DNA of 64,000 bases from the NCBI RefSeq assembly GCF_003945325.1, contig NZ_AP019307.1, positions 806,001 to 870,000 of the forward strand, written 5' to 3'. Made by a program: the position numbers and the translations under genes. The notes under the pieces are model-generated. The model did no database searches. It worked only from the letters and a program-made list of their open reading frames with translations, and was not told the DNA's origin. This DNA comes from Nocardioides baekrokdamisoli (GTDB taxonomy: Bacteria > Actinomycetota > Actinomycetes > Propionibacteriales > Nocardioidaceae). Shown one piece after another: positions 60,236 through 64,000 of this stretch (its first letter is position 1; the number at the start of each line of letters is the position of its first letter).

Positions 60236-61291
60236 TCAGCTTCGCTCGGGACGGCACCGGTCGTACACAGCGGCAACGCCGACCAGAACGATCAACCCAA
60301 TCGCCGCGTCGATCCCGAGTCGGACCTCGCCGTAGGTGTGCAGGTGTGCGACGAGAGGCCTGAGGGCCACCACCACGACAAGGGCGATGCCGGTTGCAAG
60401 TGCGCCGCCGACCAAGACGGAACCCAACCGCGGCCGTACGACCTCCAAAGCCCGGGCAGCCGCGAAGGCCACCACGACGACCCCACACACCAGGGCGACC
60501 CACCGGGCCCCGAAGTTGAGGGCGTATCGAATCGGAAGCGCCGGGATCACAAAGATCATCACGAGCCACTCGTAGGCGTGCCTGATCGCCACGACGACGG
60601 ACGCCGTCGGATACGGCACCGAGGCGGCACGCCGAGACACGTCGGCCAGCACGAGCAACGCCAGAGCGCTGACTGCGAGTGCGGCGGGCAGCCGCGCAGA
60701 GTTGTACAGCAGGGACGAGTCGTAGATCTCCAACACCACGACAGCTACCAGAAGCCCAGCGAGCAGCGCGTACGCCAAGGATCGGACGCCCTCCATGAGG
60801 ACCAGCGGAGCAGCTCCGCGGGTCAGGCGCCCGAGCAGGACGGGGGTGAGAACAGCCGTCACGATTCGCAGGACAAGGTCCACATCGGTCCAAGAACTCC
60901 GGAAATGAATCTCGGCCCAGCAGAACGTCGCCGTCCAAGACAACGACGTAAGCCACAACGCAGCCGGCGACAGCACCCACCGGATCGCGCGCGGCGAGGC
61001 GTACGCCGCCACCAGCGCATATCCGAGCATGACGAATGGAAGTTCCAGGAGCGCCTGGAAACGGAACAACGACCACCCGAACACGCCGGGGTCCGGGATG
61101 AGTGCCGCCAGCGCATGGACCGGACCCGACCGAGCCAGATCGAACCATCCACCCGGTAGGCCAACAGCGGCTCGCGCCGGGTCGCCGCTCCACTGATGAT
61201 CGATGTACGCAACGACGAGCACCTGGTTGACGCAGATCAGACCGATCACCGCCGCCCACCATCGGAGCAGACGTCCTATCACCGTGGGCAC
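60236..61291 (-). CDS. Hypothetical polytopic membrane protein
   Basis: 351 residues with about ten membrane helices and short loops. The second half has alternating helices and basic turns (VSRRAASVPYPTASVVVAIRHAYEWLV). No catalytic motif or named family is recognised. It converges with the preceding hypothetical gene, 13 bases apart, and lies 28 bases after metG on the same strand, so it may be read through from metG. Confidence 0.68.
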   Translation of the reverse strand: MPTVIGRLLRWWAAVIGLICVNQVLVVAYIDHQWSGDPARAAVGLPGGWFDLARSGPVHALAALIPDPGVFGWSLFRFQALLELPFVMLGYALVAAYASPRAIRWVLSPAALWLTSLSWTATFCWAEIHFRSSWTDVDLVLRIVTAVLTPVLLGRLTRGAAPLVLMEGVRSLAYALLAGLLVAVVVLEIYDSSLLYNSARLPAALAVSALALLVLADVSRRAASVPYPTASVVVAIRHAYEWLVMIFVIPALPIRYALNFGARWVALVCGVVVVAFAAARALEVVRPRLGSVLVGGALATGIALVVVVALRPLVAHLHTYGEVRLGIDAAIGLIVLVGVAAVYDRCRPERS

Positions 61292-61319
61292 GGATCAGAC
61301 TGTGCCAGACGAGGCGCGC

Positions 61320-63107
61320 CTACTGACCGAGGCGAGCCAGCTCCTCGTCGATGACCGCCACATCGAGCTTGGTGAACACCGGCTCCGGCTTCGCGACCGG
61401 TGCACCAACGGTGATCAGGTGCCGCTCCCATGTCGGTACGCCGGCGTACGACCCTGTGATGATCGGATAGCCCGCTCCCCCGTCGAGGTCGTCGGCCTCG
61501 ACGATCTGCGGCATCGGCGCGATCGTGCCGGCCCCGCCGAAGACGGCGTCGATCGCGTTGGCGGAGTGCGGCAGGAACGGCGAGAGGATCAGGTTGAGGT
61601 CGGCCACGCACTGGGCAACGACGTGCAGGACCGTGCCCAGCCGCTCCGGGTCGTCCTTGATCTTCCACGGCTCCTGATCAGCGATGTACTTGTTGGTTTC
61701 CCCCACCGCTCGCATCGCGTCGAACACCGCCTGCTTTTGGCGATGGTTCGCGAGGTGGGAGCCGACGGTTTCAAACGCTCGGTCGACGGTGTCGAGGACC
61801 GCATGATCGACGTCCGTCAGCGCCCCGAGCGCCGGGATCTCGCCGAAGTTCTTGTGGATCAGGTTCGCGGTGCGGTTGACCAGGTTGCCCCAGCCGGCGA
61901 CCAGTTCGTCGTTGGTACGGCGTACGAACTCCGCCCAGGTGAAGTCCGAGTCGTTCGACTCCGGTCCGGCCGAGGCGACGAAGTAACGGAAGGCGTCCGC
62001 CTGATAGCGGTCGAGCAGGTCGCGTACGTAGATCACGATCTTGCGCGAGGACGAGAACTTCTTCCCCTCCATCGTCAGGTACTCCGAGGACACCACCTCG
62101 GTCGGCAGGTTGAGTTGGCCGAGCTTGTGGCTCGCGCCGCCCCTGGAGCCCTTGCCGTTGTACGCCAACAGTTCCGCCGGCCAGATCTGGCTGTGGAAGG
62201 TGATGTTGTCCTTGCCCATGAAGTAGTACGACAGCGCCTCGGGGTCGTTCCACCAGTCGCGCCACGTCTCAGGGTTCCCCGAACGGCGAGCCCACTCGAT
62301 CGAGGCCGAGAGATAGCCGATGACAGCATCGAACCAGACGTACAGCTTCTTGGTCGGGTTCTCCCGCCAGCCGTCCAGCGGCACCGCGATGCCCCAGTCG
62401 ATGTCGCGCGTCATCGCCCGCGGACGGATCTCCTTGAGGATGTTCTGGGAGAACTTGATGACGTTGGGGCGCCACAGACCCTCGGCCTCGCGCTCGTCGA
62501 GCCAGGCGTGCAGGGCGTCGGCGAGCGCCGGTAGATCGAGGAAGAAGTGCTGGGTCTCGATGAACTCCGGCGTCTCTCCGTTGATCTTCGACTTCGGGTT
62601 GATCAGGTCGGCCGGGTCGAGCTGGTTGCCACAGTTGTCGCACTGGTCCCCACGGGCCCCGTCGTACCCACAGATGGGGCAGGTGCCCTCGATGTAGCGG
62701 TCCGGGAGCGTACGCCCCGTGGACGGCGAGATCGCGCCCTTGGAGGTCTGCTCGACGAAGTAGCCGTTCTCGTAGACGCCCTTGAAGAGCTCCTGGACCA
62801 CGGCGTGGTGGTTCGGGGTGGAGGTGCGGGTGTAGAGGTCGTACGTGCAGCCCAGCGCGACCAGGTCGTTGATGATCAGCCGGTGGTTCTGGTCGACGAG
62901 CTGCTGCGGGGTCAGTCCCGCCTCGTCCGCCGCGATCAGGATCGGGGTGCCGTGCTCATCGGAGCCCGACACCATGAGGACGTCGTGGCCCGCCATCCGC
63001 ATGTACCGGCTGAACACATCGCTCGGCACACCGAATCCCGCGACGTGACCGATGTGACGAGGACCGTTCGCATACGGCCACGCGACTGCGGCCAGCACCT
63101 TGCTCAT
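61320..63107 (-). CDS. metG: Methionyl-tRNA synthetase
   Basis: 595 residues from ATG 63107. It has the class I signature HIGH at 18-21, a zinc knuckle with CPICG and CDNCG (about 139-155), the KMSKS loop in the variant KFSSS (about 345-352), and an anticodon-binding helical bundle. It charges tRNA-Met with methionine. The C-terminal dimerisation domain of some MetRS is absent, which is normal for this group. The 36-base upstream extension of the frame is not used. Confidence 0.97.
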   Translation of the reverse strand: MSKVLAAVAWPYANGPRHIGHVAGFGVPSDVFSRYMRMAGHDVLMVSGSDEHGTPILIAADEAGLTPQQLVDQNHRLIINDLVALGCTYDLYTRTSTPNHHAVVQELFKGVYENGYFVEQTSKGAISPSTGRTLPDRYIEGTCPICGYDGARGDQCDNCGNQLDPADLINPKSKINGETPEFIETQHFFLDLPALADALHAWLDEREAEGLWRPNVIKFSQNILKEIRPRAMTRDIDWGIAVPLDGWRENPTKKLYVWFDAVIGYLSASIEWARRSGNPETWRDWWNDPEALSYYFMGKDNITFHSQIWPAELLAYNGKGSRGGASHKLGQLNLPTEVVSSEYLTMEGKKFSSSRKIVIYVRDLLDRYQADAFRYFVASAGPESNDSDFTWAEFVRRTNDELVAGWGNLVNRTANLIHKNFGEIPALGALTDVDHAVLDTVDRAFETVGSHLANHRQKQAVFDAMRAVGETNKYIADQEPWKIKDDPERLGTVLHVVAQCVADLNLILSPFLPHSANAIDAVFGGAGTIAPMPQIVEADDLDGGAGYPIITGSYAGVPTWERHLITVGAPVAKPEPVFTKLDVAVIDEELARLGQ

Positions 63108-63164
63108 GGGGCGTAAGCCTAGTGAGTCCGGCCCGCCCAGCATGATCGGCGAAGCGGATGTGAA

Positions 63165-64000
63165 CTAGCTCCGGTGCGCGACGTCCAGGACGATCGTCCG
63201 GTGCATCGACGGGGCGGCTGCGCTGCCGGAGTAGATCACGTAGAACGCGTCGCGCCCCGCCGGGACCTGCGTCATCGTCAGCGTCGCCACACCGTTGCGC
63301 AGCGTGGCCGTGACCTGGCGGGTCGTGCCACGCAGCACCAGCTGCACCGTGCCTGTTGCCGGCAGGTTCGCCGCCGAGACCTGGACCTTCACCGTGACCG
63401 TGTTGGGGCCCGGCGTGCTGATGAGTCCCATGACCGCCGTCGTGGTGATGACCCGCGCGACTTGGTAGACCGCAGTCGCCGGGGTCGTCTGTGCCGCCTT
63501 CACGGTCGCACGAACCGAGAGCTTGTGGCCCGCGTCGACGTCCTGCACCTGGTACGCGGAGTTCACTGCGCCTGCGATCGGCTTACCGTCACGCAGCCAC
63601 TGGTAGTACAACCGGCCGCTCCACGGGGCGTACGCATGCACCTGGAGGGAGAGGACTGCGCCGATCGTCGGCGTACCGGTGACCGTGACGTTCGGGTCGA
63701 TCGCAGCCGTGGAGGCCGCCGGCTTGGCCAGGACGGGCACCTGAGCCGACGTCATCCCCGCCGAGGTGAGCGAGTCACCGCTGTAGGAGATCGAGATCGT
63801 GCGGGTGCCGGGAGCGAGACCGTTCAGCGATGCCGACGCGACACCGTTGACCAGGGTCCGGGTGACCTTCACGGCCCCTGAAGCGAAGGTGACCGTGCCG
63901 GTCGCCGGCTTGCCCATCTCCTTGACGGTGATCGTCGCCTTGGCCTGGGTCACCCCACCGAGCGTGGTCACCGCGAAGGTCGGGTCGGCGATGACGGGAC
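63165..64000 (-). CDS. Ig-like repeat surface protein, C-terminal part (runs off the window)
   Basis: At least 278 residues; the 5-prime end lies beyond base 64000. It consists of bacterial Ig-like domains (VTVKEMGKPATGTVTFASG, ISYSGDSLTSAG, VTGTPTIGAVLSL) with the WLRDGKPIAGA element and a final Big-type domain ending VIYSGSAAAPSMHRTIVLDV. No LPXTG or membrane anchor follows, so it may be secreted or bound through another part of the chain. Stop codon TAG at 63165-63167. Confidence 0.85.
   Translation of the reverse strand, partial: PVIADPTFAVTTLGGVTQAKATITVKEMGKPATGTVTFASGAVKVTRTLVNGVASASLNGLAPGTRTISISYSGDSLTSAGMTSAQVPVLAKPAASTAAIDPNVTVTGTPTIGAVLSLQVHAYAPWSGRLYYQWLRDGKPIAGAVNSAYQVQDVDAGHKLSVRATVKAAQTTPATAVYQVARVITTTAVMGLISTPGPNTVTVKVQVSAANLPATGTVQLVLRGTTRQVTATLRNGVATLTMTQVPAGRDAFYVIYSGSAAAPSMHRTIVLDVAHRS

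Overview
This 64 kb window is GC-rich chromosomal DNA from an actinobacterium. The gene order is a broken but clear match to the Mycobacterium/Streptomyces core: Rv3235-like gene, secA, hpf, comF, ahcY, then SIS-like gene, Trm112, manB, DUF3499, minimal-metallopeptidase gene, then whiB2-type gene and manC, and later purE, purK, birA, accD and accE. Gene content (DUF5302, DUF5719, DUF6541, TIGR03089, two LCP proteins, WhiB, a possible ethylmalonyl-CoA pathway enzyme) and codon bias fit a Propionibacteriales member, probably Nocardioidaceae. The genus is inference. No rRNA, tRNA, CRISPR array, prophage or insertion sequence was seen.

Layout. Positions 1-7700: end of an FAD oxidoreductase gene, a probable mesaconyl-CoA hydratase, a DUF5302/FkbM pair, YbjQ, an OsmC-ferredoxin fusion, an HNH/DUF222 gene with a LexA-like box, two membrane protein genes and an acyl-CoA dehydrogenase. 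7.8-11.7 kb: a plus-strand run encoding an MgtE-like CBS protein, DUF1003, an Mrp ATPase, TatB and an Rv3235-like protein. 11.7-19.7 kb: secA, a YcaQ-like gene, a LuxR-type regulator, hpf, comF and ahcY, all minus strand. The mtrAB-lpqB block expected between comF and ahcY is absent. 19.9-31.6 kb: a YhgE-like membrane protein, the mannose activation genes (manB, manC) and the conserved cluster of DUF5719, a large glycosyltransferase and WhiB2.

31.6-49.3 kb is an envelope region: a secreted PGRP-type amidase with FG-GAP repeats, an ABC polysaccharide exporter (wzm/wzt), a GlfT2-like galactofuranosyltransferase, UDP-galactopyranose mutase (glf), a polyprenyl-phosphate-type glycosyltransferase, a DUF6541 membrane protein, a fused double GT2 enzyme resembling two GlfT1 units, and two LytR-CpsA-Psr ligases. 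Together they look like a complete route for making, exporting and attaching a galactofuranose-containing wall polymer. Three promoters here (whiB2, the amidase and the first LCP gene) carry GTCAC repeats spaced nine bases apart that resemble MtrA boxes.

49.3-64 kb: a crotonase, a CoA-binding protein, purE/purK, an adenylate cyclase, birA, an acyl-CoA carboxylase beta/epsilon pair, a GT87-like membrane protein, a DUF885 protein, a 22-bp tandem repeat array next to a Phd/PIN toxin-antitoxin pair, two unrecognised envelope proteins, metG, and the end of an Ig-like repeat protein that runs off the window.

Several families of short palindromic repeats sit in the intergenic gaps, and one of them has entered a coding linker.
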